From Escarpia spicata (taxonomy: Eukaryota; Annelida; Polychaeta; Sabellida; Siboglinidae), in the NCBI GenBank assembly GCA_963995525.1, contig OZ023211.1, positions 60,219,987 through 60,283,986 on the forward strand: a stretch of DNA of 64,000 nucleotides. Direction: 5' to 3'. Numbering within the stretch: position 1 is the stretch's first letter; each line of letters starts with the position of its first letter. Below the pieces are notes generated by a model that saw only the letters and a program-made list of their open reading frames with translations, was not told the DNA's origin and did no database searches. Position numbers and translations under genes: made by a program. Positions 1 to 12,600 of the stretch are shown piece after piece.

Positions 1-617
1 TATAAATATAGATACAATACAATAATGTAATAAGTTAAAAAGTTAATAAATATATACATTATAAAAATTATAATAAATAATTAAATAAGTATGTAAAACA
101 CAATATAAATTCACCGTTTTACAATATAAAGTGATTCAACCCATATTCCATATGGGCCCATTAACAATATCTGTACAATTGTACATGCATGTTATAATGT
201 CATTGTCAAAAATACATTTTCTAAAAGTAAAACTATAAACATTCTTGTGCAACAGGGTATCACATGTGTTAATAGCATTACTGACACACATGGTACTCAC
301 ACTGTCCTATTGGTGGTTTCCTAGAATCCATCTAGCAGATTAGACACATTGAAGGAAATCAATGCACAGTACATAATATGCATTTTTACTGGTGACATTA
401 AAAAAGATTGTCATCCAGAACAAAATCCACAAACAGCAAGTGGACAAGGTAGCCACTAACGTATCGAGAGTGCCAAATGTTTTGTATCAACAGTTGATAC
501 TAGTTTTGATTTTAACTGCACTCTATGTATTATTGCAAAAACATGTGCTTATTACAGAAAATATTTTTGGACAAAAGATATGTGTCTGGTAGCTATAAAT
601 AGCACAGCTGTACAAAC
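1..617. other. SETD3 intron 10, partial
   Basis: AT-rich sequence with no exon, recognisable repeat or credible ORF. I looked for a YGxRSN-type SET exon on the minus strand and found none. Confidence 0.5.
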
Positions 618-692
618 CTGGTTTCCCTTGGAGAAGTCCCGTACACTGTAGCATTCACTGCGGTCCTTCCCCCGGTTAAAGTCGGTTGTAAT
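618..692 (-). CDS. SETD3: SETD3 coding exon 10
   Basis: 75 bases, phase 0 at both ends. Encodes ITTDFNRGKDRSECYSVRDF then SKGNQ, matching TGYNLEDDRCECVALQDFRAGEQ. The next exon, expected to carry the catalytic Tyr motif, is not in the remaining 617 bases. Confidence 0.9.
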
Positions 693-3600
693 CTGATGAC
701 AATAAGTTTACATCAAAAGCGTGAACACTCACATTTGTAGAACATAACACAGTATATATATATATATATACCTGTTGCACTTACTGAAAAAGAAAAGGCT
801 TCTACAACATCTTACGTTTGGACTAAACACTCTGTGACATACACACACACCAGTTCTACTTGTTTCTAGTACCGGCAACATTGTATTGATTGACTAGTCT
901 TTATATATCGTAGTTACAATGTTATGTTCTTATGAGGTCTTATTCAACTTGTCAGCCTTTTTCGGAACATTATCGCCAATCCGACCTTTCTATGCTGCTA
1001 GGGTGTTTGTCGTCCTCAGTGGTTCTTTTACATCTCAAATTGAGACGGGACCGACATTAATGTGATCTCCTAATGTTGAGAGCCAGGTTTTTACACCATA
1101 TATACCATGTAAGCCCGGTTTAGGTTTTGAACTCAGAGCACTGGCATGCCAGGCAGATGTGCTAACCACTACACTATCGCACTCTCAATAATAGCAGCAG
1201 TACTTCATCCTATAATGAGGAAACAATCAAGAGTGCTGTCATGAACTCACCATCCCTATCCTGCCGTTGCAATGGTTGCACATATCCCAGTAGGGTATCA
1301 GGGCCATGTCGGTCTGGTCTCCCGACACACTTGGGATCTGATTCTGACGTGTCATCACCGTCGCCACGGCCCACCTGACAACGTGACATACAAGAATACA
1401 AGACAAAATTCTCACAAACCCCAGTTCAGAGGTGTATCAAAACCAAAGCATCAGGCAGTCACAAAACAGTTCAGTATGAATTTGTCAACAGTTGAAGTGT
1501 GAAGAGAAAAGGAGGAGTTAAATAAAAGTATTCACTCTTTTACTAAACCAACTGTCCATATCAGTTAGACTATTCATGCGCTATACATGTATTAACAGCA
1601 GTGAACCGGATACTAGACAAACTAAACTAGTAGAACAGGAAGTTTTAATATATCCACTGGATATTTTTATATCTCCTTTTGGCATTTATCTTCACTACAA
1701 TAATATATTACATTTTAACATATATTTCAGGACATTTTACGGAATGTTTTTATTGATAACCCTGAATTTAACTTTTTATTTTATCATGTATTATCATGTA
1801 AATCTGTGTTTAAACATAATAAATAAAAATACTCTCTTCCACCAATACTGAACTGCATAGCATCTGTTTTCGAATACAACATATTGCACATAAACACACA
1901 TTTTACTAAAATCCTAAAAAAAACAATTGGTTAATTCATCAAATTCTGACAAATGGTTAACATGTCAATGCAGTTAGCCTTCACTTCTTTCAAATTTTCA
2001 TACCAAAGTTATGGAATAGTGCTATCCAATTATCATTAAGTAAACTTACCGGTAATCATCGTAGCAGAAGTTTTTTATGGGAAGTTTCAGCTTAGCATCT
2101 GTAAACCCCTAAAAAAACAATCAGACATAACAAATTAATATTAAAACTTAACATGCACATTAGGCATCCTGAACTAATTGCAGGTGAATTAAGCTGTATT
2201 CGACTATTCAAATGAACATTTATAGAAAGTGTGTTCATATATAATGTGCTACTGATTATTTAGGGTGGGTAATTTTAATCTCAACTGAACTTGTCAGGGA
2301 AGCATTTATCCATGTTGCAATTATTGTGCAAGTTATTTATCCATATAATTCTACTGCCTACAGCCAGGTACTCATTTGTACAGATGAATGAACTGGATGA
2401 ACAACATTCTTGAGCGACAGCAAGATCATGTTTCGAACCAAGTCCTGTCAACTGATGGCATGATGATATAACCACTACACACTACTATATCTTATGGGCA
2501 TATACGATGGAAATCTCTACAGAGTATGGGGAGTGAGGACCACAAGTTTTTAGTTTTAGTACAAGATAGTTTCCTTTCTCAACATGTGCTAGAACCAACC
2601 AGGGGAGAGAATGTGTTAGACTTAGTTTTGTCCTCACAGAAAGAATTAGTTGACAATGTCAAGATATGTGAGCCACTGGGGAGTAGCGATCACAACCAGA
2701 TACATTTTACCATCAAAGTAAAATCAGAAAGGAATAGTAAAAAGCAGTATAGGAGAAATTTCCATAAAGGAAGGTATAAGGACATGAGGAAATATTTAGC
2801 AAAGATAGACTGGAATAACACACTGAAGAATAAGACAGCAACCGAATGCTGGAATATCTTAAATAGTGAAATTAAGTGCATAGTCGATAAATTTGTACCT
2901 TTCAAAAAACAAGGGAAACGGTCTAAAAAGAAACACTTATCGAAAGAAGCCATTAGAAAAATTAAGTATAAACAAATGATGTGGAAGTCATATAGATGTA
3001 CTGGAAATGATGAAGACTACAACATTTATAAAGAAGCACTTAATCAAGCTACAGCTGAAATTATAAATTCAAAGAGAAGCTATGAAACAAAATTAGCTAG
3101 TAATATAAAACATGACAGTAAGAGTTTTTATGCGTATATTCGAATCAAACAGAAAGTTCAGGATAAGGTCGGTCCTCTAGAAGATAGTGCTGGAAATACA
3201 ATATCAGAGGGATTCTTAATGGCAGAAGACCTGAATGAGTATTTTAGTTCAGTGTTTACCAGGGAAGATATTAGTTCACTGCCAGTACCAGAGGCTAAGT
3301 TCAAGGGGGCAGATTCAGACTATTTAGGACAGTTAGTTGTAACCTCGGAAATGGTAGCTAAGAAAATAAGGGCTATGAAGGATAATAAATCACCTGGAGT
3401 GGACGGGATTCCGCCCAAACTACTATTGGAAATTGTAGAACAAATTAGCGCACCGCTTGCAACAGTTTTCAATTTGTCATTAGAAGAGGGAGTGGTTCCT
3501 TTAGAATGGAAAGAGGCAAACATTATACCATTATTTAAAAAAGGTTCGAGAAACAAGTCAGAGAACTATAGACCAGTGAGTTTAACATCAGTGATTTGCA

Positions 3601-6600
3601 AATTATTAGAAAGACTAATTAAAGATCACATGGTGGATTTTCTTGTTAAACATAACTTGATAAACCCATCTCAACATGGGTTTTTAAAAGCGAGGTCATG
3701 CTTAACAAATATGTTATGTTTTTTGGAAGACATCACTAGGTGGGTAGATGAGGGATCACCAGTAGATATCATCTATTTAGATTTTCAAAAAGCTTTCGAC
3801 AAAGTACCACATCAAAGATTACTCCTTAAGCTAAAGGCCCATGGCATAGGAAATGGTATAATAAACTGGATAGAAAAATGGCTGAATGACAGAAGACAAC
3901 GTGTAGTAGTTGATGGGGAGGCTTCAAACTGGAAATCGGTATTGAGTGGGGTACCACAGGGATCAGTACTAGGACCTATATTATTCTTAATATATATCAA
4001 CTATTTGGACGATGATATAACAAGCAAGGTCTTAAAATTTGCGCATCATACAAAAGTGTTTAGAAGAATTAAAAGTGATGGAGACAGACAGCATTTACAA
4101 GATGAGCTTGATAGGTTCATCAAATGGTCTGAAAAGTGGCAAATGTAAATGCCTCCACACAGGTCATGGGAATGAAGAGGTAAAATATAAAATGGGGGGT
4201 ACTGTTCTAAGTACTACTGTAAAAGAAAAGGACTTAGGGTTAACCATTAGTGCTGATATGAAGGTTTCAGAGCAGTGCGGAATTGCAGCGTCAAAGGGAA
4301 ATCAAATCCTTGGATTAATTAGGCGAAATATAGCGTATAAGAAAAAATAATTAATAGTACCGCTGTACAAAACAATAGTGAGGCCTCATTTAGAATATTG
4401 TATACAAGCATGGAGGCCATATCGCAAGAAGGACATAGATATGCTAGAAAGAGTACAGAGAGCGACTAAAATGATACCAAATCTGAGGGATCTTAGTTAC
4501 GAAATACGCCTAAACGAATGTGGTTTAACAACACTAGAGACCAGGAGATTGAGAGGAGATCACATAGAAGTGTTTAAAATATTGAATGGTTATGAAAATA
4601 TTGATAGAAACATTTTTTTCTCAGTTAAGAAAGATAGAAGGACCAGAGGACATGAAGCTACATTAGTAAAGGAGCAGTGTAGATTAGATATAAGAAAGCT
4701 CTCATTCTCACAAAGGACTGTAAATGAATGGAACAGATTATCTCCTGATTGTGTTGGTGCTAGTAGCGTGAATGTTTTAAAATAAAATCGACACACACCT
4801 TAAAAAGGCGGGATACATGTAGATAAAAAGTATTGGACTCTCGATAAGCCAAAAGGCTTCCTTGTCCAACTGCCATCCAGAGTAATTTTCTGGATGGCAA
4901 TCTTGTTAAATCTGACAATAAATGGATTTGATTCAATTTCAGTGGTTCCGTATCCTCAACCACACATTTCCTAACGTACTTCAGAGAAATAATATCTGGC
5001 TCAGAGAAATGGATAATGTTCGCCAAAAATACAAACCTGAAATAGTTTGAAGAAATAGGCGTACTGCCGTGCAATGTTGCGGAACTGGTTAAGTATCGTG
5101 CCTGCAACACAAACAGATTAACCAACATAAATATGCACAAATTTCATTATAGTGGAAATTGCATACATGTCAAACAATACCTTTTTACAAAGATATGGAA
5201 CAAGAGTTCAAGATATCAATACACACACCCTGTTCACATACCAAATAAATGTTTACTCAGTCTAACAATTTTCGTAAAAGAAAACCTCCCAAACAAAAGC
5301 TTATGAGAAAATAGCTCACTAAACAAAACCTCATTAATTAGACAAGTAACCACTCCAACTCAATCAATCAATTATTCAATCAACCAATCAAACCCATGTG
5401 AATGTAGTTACTAATTGTGGTTGAACAGTAAAAACATTTGAAGTTTTACCTCCACCGTGGAGCTGTTGGAACTAGGCATGTCAGTTTGACTGTTCATGTA
5501 ATCAAGGCAGCAAGTACTGTTGGTTTGGCTGCATTCATCAGAGGCCATAGCGTAATTTATGACTTCTGGGGATTGACACTGTTACACTAATTATAAAATC
5601 TGAAAATGGCCTTCCTTTTTCTTGACTAGTCAACAGCACATTGGTGAGCAGGGGCTTAGCCAGAGACCCGTCTGTCATCAAGACTGGCAGATGATTGGCC
5701 AACAGGGGTAATACTAATTACAACTGATAAGACAGGTGTAATTTAGAGGGGGCCAGCTGGACACTGTATTAACTAACAGTTCCAAGTCTAGGGACCCACA
5801 CTAACGATTTTCATTGGCACAACTGGTAGTGAAACAAATCTAATGGATCTGTATTAAATAAATAAATGGCTCAAATGACTGGTTTATCATAAAAAAACGA
5901 AACTGGCCAGTAATGGCTGTTCACGTGCTAAACGGAACCATTTTCATTAAATCAAGACTGGCAAAAAAAATGTTCTGGCTAAGGGCCTGAAGTGAACATA
6001 AATGGTGACCGAGACAAGACTCACTGCAGGCAGGAGATCCTCGAAGCAACTGTAGCTCATCCACGGAGAAATACAGCGGAGTCGTGTAGTGGTCAGGCAG
6101 GATTTCTGGCACTTGTCAAGGATCCAACAAGAAGTAGTAATGTAGGGCATGTTAGACACCTCATTCCGTGTTAATGAATGTCTCTCATGTAATCAGTAGT
6201 GTGTAAGCTCTGGCGTGAAGTAAAATATGACGCCCGTAATGATAATATATTCAGCTAGCCAGCTTGCTGATGTCACCACAGACAGGGCTGCTGAGCACGC
6301 CCTATCCTTTAGGTGGTGTACTGGAAATTGCAATCGCGGACTTCAATCTTTTTTGATATCACCATAAAGATAATAATCTTATCCACGAGTTTGTCGCTAG
6401 ATGCACGCAGGAATTGTGTTAACTTTTTTAGTTATTATTGTTTGAACTTCTCGAATGCTCAACCTTGTATTATATCCACTACTGCATATACATTTGGAGG
6501 ACTAAATATTCGCGATGTTGAAATAGCAATTACTCAAAAACTAAAAACAAATCATGGGTACAACCAGTGGCATATTTGTAGATACGATTATATTTACTGT

Positions 6601-9600
6601 GATATCCAAAAATATTAAATCCGATTGCAAATTTGAGCATTCACAATGTTCAAACGGCAATAACTCAAAAAGATTATTATCTTTATGGTGATATCAACAG
6701 ATTTTTAATTCTGTAATTGCAATTTTAGGTATGGTCTGAAACACCAACTCACATATGCTAAATCCTAGTGGTGCTACCTGCGGTGACGTCACCAATGACT
6801 GCTTCTAGGTGTCACAACAAAATGTGCAAAATATGTGCAGAAAGCACAACCAAAATGGGCCTTGAACAGGGTGATGGAGGGGTTAAACAATTACTTGAAT
6901 ATCAGGACACTATATATATATATATACATTTCATTCAGATTAGGAATATATATATATATACATACATCTTATTATTAGTAGTATTTTAATACATTATTTT
7001 TATTATTATTGTTTTGTTGTTTTACGCTATTTTTAATGTTGTGAAGCAACACAAACAAACTTGGATCTGGCACTATTTCAAATAAAATATATTATTATTT
7101 TATCTGAGCCGTATGAAGGATACTGATGTACGGAGCCCAGAACGACTTTGGATCACACTTCTCACAGAGCAGATGTAGTGCCAACACAACGTTGGGCATC
7201 GCCTGCAGAATGCGGTCTTCCTTCACAACAGATCCTAGAACACACCCACACAGTCAAACACACAACCCTGGGGTGACGGATCAGTCAAGGCTTTCAACGG
7301 TTGAGATACAGTAGAACCTTGCTTTACGGTCACCTCGGGAATACAGCCACCTCACAATTTAGGTCACCCTGGGACAGACCCAAATTACTTTTGTAAGAGT
7401 AAAGTACAGGAAATTAGTGCCGTTAACACAGAAGTTCGACTGTACATGTTTGTGCGGTTGTACATATGACGTGCATGACCATCTCACAAGTTAATGCTGC
7501 TAGATTACGTATGGTAATATAATAATGACACTGTGCTGTGTTTTCTACTGTTAAAACTGTTTTGTTTTTTTAACATGAAGAACTACCCCAATTTAAAAAG
7601 ATTTCAACTTATCTATTTCTTATCTTCCACTGTACATGTTTGTGCGGTTGTACATATCACGTGCGTGAACATCTCACCACTAAATGCTGCTAAATTACGT
7701 ACGGTAATACAATAATGTCTATGTTGACTATGTGCTGTTTTCTATTGTTAAAACTGTTTTGATTCGTTAACACGAAGAATTACCCCGATTAAAAAATACT
7801 TCAAACTTACCAATTTCACGACAACTGACTCTGAAATATGTCTATAATTCCGATTCTTATCTTACATTCTTGTTCAAAGCGTGGAGTAGGTTAGGGTTAA
7901 AGAACTACCATAGAGAGTTTATTTAGAGACAATGTTAAACTCACCCAGAACAGATGACTCTGCCGTCGCTGTGGTCATCATGGTCTTCCTTGGTATCGAC
8001 AGGAATAGCTCAGACATCTACAACGAACATCCGCACACTTAAATAACATTTTGTCATAGAAAATAAAGTTCTTCAGAAGCCTTCAACAGCAAGGAGTTCC
8101 TGGATAGCCATGTGCCTAGTTTCACTGCTATGTTTAGCGTAAGACGTTCTAAGAGGAATACAACAAATATGTTCAAACATGTTAGAAGATCACGAAAGGG
8201 ATGAACAGAGCGAGAGGCCTGACAGAGATGACCCATAGAGAAGACGGAATAGATCAAGTGACATGACCCCCAACTCGTTATGATCACGAGGAAGAAATGT
8301 CCAACATTTTTTCAAACCTTAACATGAATTACGGGTGCCACTGTGCTTCAAGAAGAGGTGGGTATTCAAGAAAAGCATATGATAGTGATTGGCTAAATTG
8401 TTCAACCGGGCATACTGCAAGAATTACATGCATGTATTAAAAAAAGTTCCTGAACAGTTTTTGAAAAAATAGGCAAAATGTAAAAATTTATCGGCTTTCG
8501 GGCCTTTGGAGGCTCTAGGGAGCCCTTAGAATGATTAAATCAAATACAAATTTCTCGTGCATAGCGGCAGTGCCCTAAGATATTTCTATGACCTTATGCC
8601 CAAAGGACTAAAGAGGAAGATTTTTAAAAGAAGACATCAGAAGATGTATTAAAAAGGTATCAAGGAGTGTAAAAATAATTGTATCAAACTGACAGTGCAA
8701 ATACAGCATGAAAGACAATATATGAGGTAGTATCAACATGAAACTGAAAGTGTAAAAGAAATTCCAGTGTTTGCTGTTATCAGCTGACTAAGTAATTAAA
8801 TATTTCAATGTAGTATTGTGTGACCCACCGTGCCAAAATTTTGTTTCAATCGACTGTGATTATCACAGTCAAAACTGTGGTTTTCAGTGTCAGCTGTGGT
8901 TTTCACTTTGTTGAATTGGGTTTTCACTGTTAGCTGTGGTTTTCACTTTGTTGAATTGGGTTTTCAGTGTCAGCTGTGGTTTTCACTTTGTTGAATTGGG
9001 TTTTCACTGTGTTGGCTGTGTTTTTTACTCAGTCAGCTGTGATTTTCACTGTTCGTTGTAGTTTAATATATTGCCAGCAATTAAAACAAAAGTGATGTGT
9101 CAAAAACATAAAATAAACCCATTTAGGTCACATTCATCTAACACATGAAATATTAGCATAGTCTTGATCGTTTCATGATGGAAACCCATTTTCCCAAACA
9201 AATTGGTGCACTTGTGTTTTGGCACAAAGCTCACAATGAGCATCAGTGAGAAGCATCTCATTCTGGAATGGTGGTTCACATATATTCAGTTGTGATGGTA
9301 GCGTCACATTCAGCACAGTGTAACTGTCTTAGGGCAAGACGTAACACCGCATCAGGTTGGGCACAGTGTCAAGCAAAAGTTTATATTTTCTGCAACTATT
9401 GTGCAACGTCTCACTGGACATGTTCAACAAATAAGACCTCCACACTACCTTTATGTCTCTCTTGGCCTTCAGTCCAAAACCACCTTCATCAAACTTCTCA
9501 ATGGAAACAGCAGCGGTGTCGACTCCATTTTCCTTCACCCAGACAGTAAAAGCCTCCATGTTTGCCTCTCTGTCAGCGTGGGAAAGTACATAACCTGAGG

Positions 9601-12600
9601 ATTAAAGCAAACACTGATTATGACATCAAACAAATTATGATATTCCGCACGAGTGCAATAACGTGACTCTGGCATGTCAACATGGCTTCTGTCTGATAAA
9701 AATATAAAAGTAAATTAAAAAGTAAAGGTCAGTTCTTATACAGTGCAGTATCCAGTCCTTAGGACTGCTCAAAGCACTACACCAAACATCATATTGTATT
9801 ACTTTTGTGTAAACTTGGAACATCAGTTCAATGTTATGAGGGGACCAATTCACTAACATTCTTATAAGCACGATTTTGCTCTACAAAATTGATTTCACTC
9901 GTTAGCAGTGATCCTGTATACTGAATCTTGTCAGCGCCAGGACATGCTGCCTGGACACTTGTGTTGGTGTGTCACGGAAATATTGTCCTCAATGACAGGG
10001 TGGCGGATTTTTGCATTTTTATACATCTCCTTAAATTCGACAACGCATCCTATTTAATGACGGGTTTTAGTTATGAGATCATTATCCAAGTGAAACGGTT
10101 CCCAGTAATTGGTTGTTTGCATCTAGATGTGGGAAACCAGAGGCTTGAGGATAGACGGAGATTATCTGAGTCATCTTCGCTTCGCCGACGACATACTCAT
10201 ATGCGCTACTGTACCACAAGAACTAAAAAAAATGCTGCAGGAGCTAGCTGTTGAAGGCGAAAAACAAGGTCTGAAGATGAACATTTCGAAGACAAAAGTG
10301 ATGCTAGAAAATGACACACCAATATATATCAATGCCACGCAGATAGAGAACGTTGAAAGCTACGTCTATTTGGGACAGCGATACAGTATCTGAGACAAAA
10401 ACCAAGACTAGGAGATTCAAAGAAGAATCACTGCCGGCTGGACTGCATTCGCCAAACACAGTGACATCTTCAAGGGAAACTTTGGAACCTGCTTGAAGAG
10501 ACAAGTCTACAATTCATGCATACTTCCAGCGATGACATATGGCGCGGAAACACTCACACGGCACTCATACATGTTACGTTTCAGAAACGCCAATGCAGGA
10601 GATTTATACGTAAATCAGAGTCTCAGAAAATCGGACATTTATACATAAATTGGATTAAAATATAACAAAAAAGAATACTTTCCATCGACATTAGTAACCA
10701 TCCTTGAATTAAACAGAGAAAAAAATAAAAAGTTTCTCGAAAGGTAAATATACCCAATATTAATAACCATGTTTTAATAAAACGTTAAGTTTCAGAAATG
10801 CCCATGCATTAGACTTATGCGTAAATTGGAGGGTCTTGTAATATCAGGAAATTGTGCGTAAATTGAGGGTCTCAGGGTATTATGGAATTGTGTATAAATC
10901 TGAGTATTTCATGTTATGAAAATGGTCAGAGATCAGCTTTATTTCCAAATGCATTGCGCATATGCTCTTAAATCAATGGCACACAACAGCTTGTTGATAT
11001 TTATTTAATGTGCTACATTAAATGAATTATATGTTGACATAAAATAATTAAATAAATTATATCTAAACTAAAATGTTACAAACAGATACAGTATTCACAA
11101 GTATAAGTACCAGAACTTAGCACTGTATTTTCTTCAAAATTTGTTACCATAGCCTAGGTGACAGAGGCATGCATGATGAATTTGAGGAGTCTCACAATAC
11201 TGGGCCAAAAAAGGTGGACTGGACACCAAAAACAAGTGCTTAAAATAAATTTAAAACTGTCTTAAATGGTAGCCAAGATACATCTACACCTAAAATTGAA
11301 GAAAAAACCTTCAGAAATCGACTTATGCTAGTACCTCATCAGAATACAACCAAAAGACTTTTAAAATGTTAAGGATGATCAGAGCACTCTGGACCTGAAA
11401 TGGTGGACACTGTAACTTACGTTATCCACCACAACCATTGTCCACAACCACAATTTGTTCAAACAACAATAAACAGACAGGATGTGTTTTTGTGTCTCTT
11501 CTTTCTTCATCGGCCTAAGATACAGCACAAATGTTATCAATAGGAACTGTTCACAAAGAAGCTGGTTATGGAGCAAAATATAGCATAAGTTACAGAACAC
11601 CAATCTGGCCCAGTATTGTGCGACTCCTCATTTACTATTTGTCACCTTTGGCCTTGCTGGTGGAGCATTTAATGTTATAAAATACATCTTTTCATTTATA
11701 ATGTGTTCCAGTTCTAACATTTACAGATATACATGGACTAAACAAAACCCCAGTGTACATAGTGTAGATGGATCGACTGACATTATTTGAATATAGATTG
11801 AAACAGATTACACTTCGTTCTACAAGATCGGCAAGCTGGCGGTGGGCGATAATAGGGTATATGCGGCAGCGCTCATCTAAAGCTTATATATATATATATG
11901 CAATATCAACTACAGGCAAGACCCAAGAAGATTATAGTTAAACAGTTGTTGTCTAGTCAACACAAGGCATGATTTAAACAACCCCTTTCGCTTTGTTGTC
12001 CGAGCGGCCTTGGTCCAATGTCCCTAATATGACAGTATTTAAAAGATTTAGCTTAGGGTCTGACTGATTGCAATTAACTCACTGGCACTGGTATTGACCA
12101 CTTTCTGTTGACAACGAAAAAAAACATACTCAAGTCAGCCGGAAATAAACCCATTTAGGCCTATTCGGAATATAACATAGAAAAAATTGTTTTGGTTTCA
12201 CTGAAAATCCAGGAGATTGGTTCTCCTTTCCAGGAGATTGGGAGATTTTGTGGTTTTTTGGGAGTTTCCCGGCAAATCCAAGAGACTTAACATGTATGTC
12301 ACCATCCAGGCAAACAACAAGCTAGCAGCCACACAAACATGTATGTCACCATCCAGGCAAAGAACAAGCTAGCAGCCACACAAACATGTATGTCACCATC
12401 CAGGCAAAGAACAAGCTAGCAGCCACACAAACAAAGATGGACAGAAGTATGTTAAACATCACCAGGGTTTGGTTTCTTCCAGAAGAAACCTATTTCTTCC
12501 AAGATGCCTGGAAGAAACTGGAAGGGGTTTCTTCCACTTTCTTCCGGAAAAATCCAGAAGAAACTGGAAGCAAGTTGAAAATAGGATTTGACAATGGAAA

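Larger units (their letters stand above)
2500..4945 (+). mobile_element. CR1/L2-like non-LTR retrotransposon, 5'-truncated, inside SETD3 intron 7
   Basis: Carries the end of an endonuclease, a full reverse transcriptase and the C-terminal domain, and ends in a 3' UTR containing CTCGATAAGCCAAA and CTGGATGGCAATCTTGTTAA. The same 3' end recurs at 29212-29706 and, decayed, at 60505-61042, so this is a family with at least three copies here. It is antisense to SETD3. The 5' end falls inside the endonuclease, typical of incomplete target-primed reverse transcription. Confidence 0.9.

Noticed and set aside
1110..1195. Functional tRNA gene on the minus strand
   Set aside because: A-box-like head is present but the B box and acceptor stem are degenerate; better explained as a SINE.
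2091..2101. Alternative acceptor TTACAG for SETD3 exon 8
   Set aside because: Using it would break the reading frame with exon 7; the TTTTTTTAG nine bases upstream keeps phase and family alignment.
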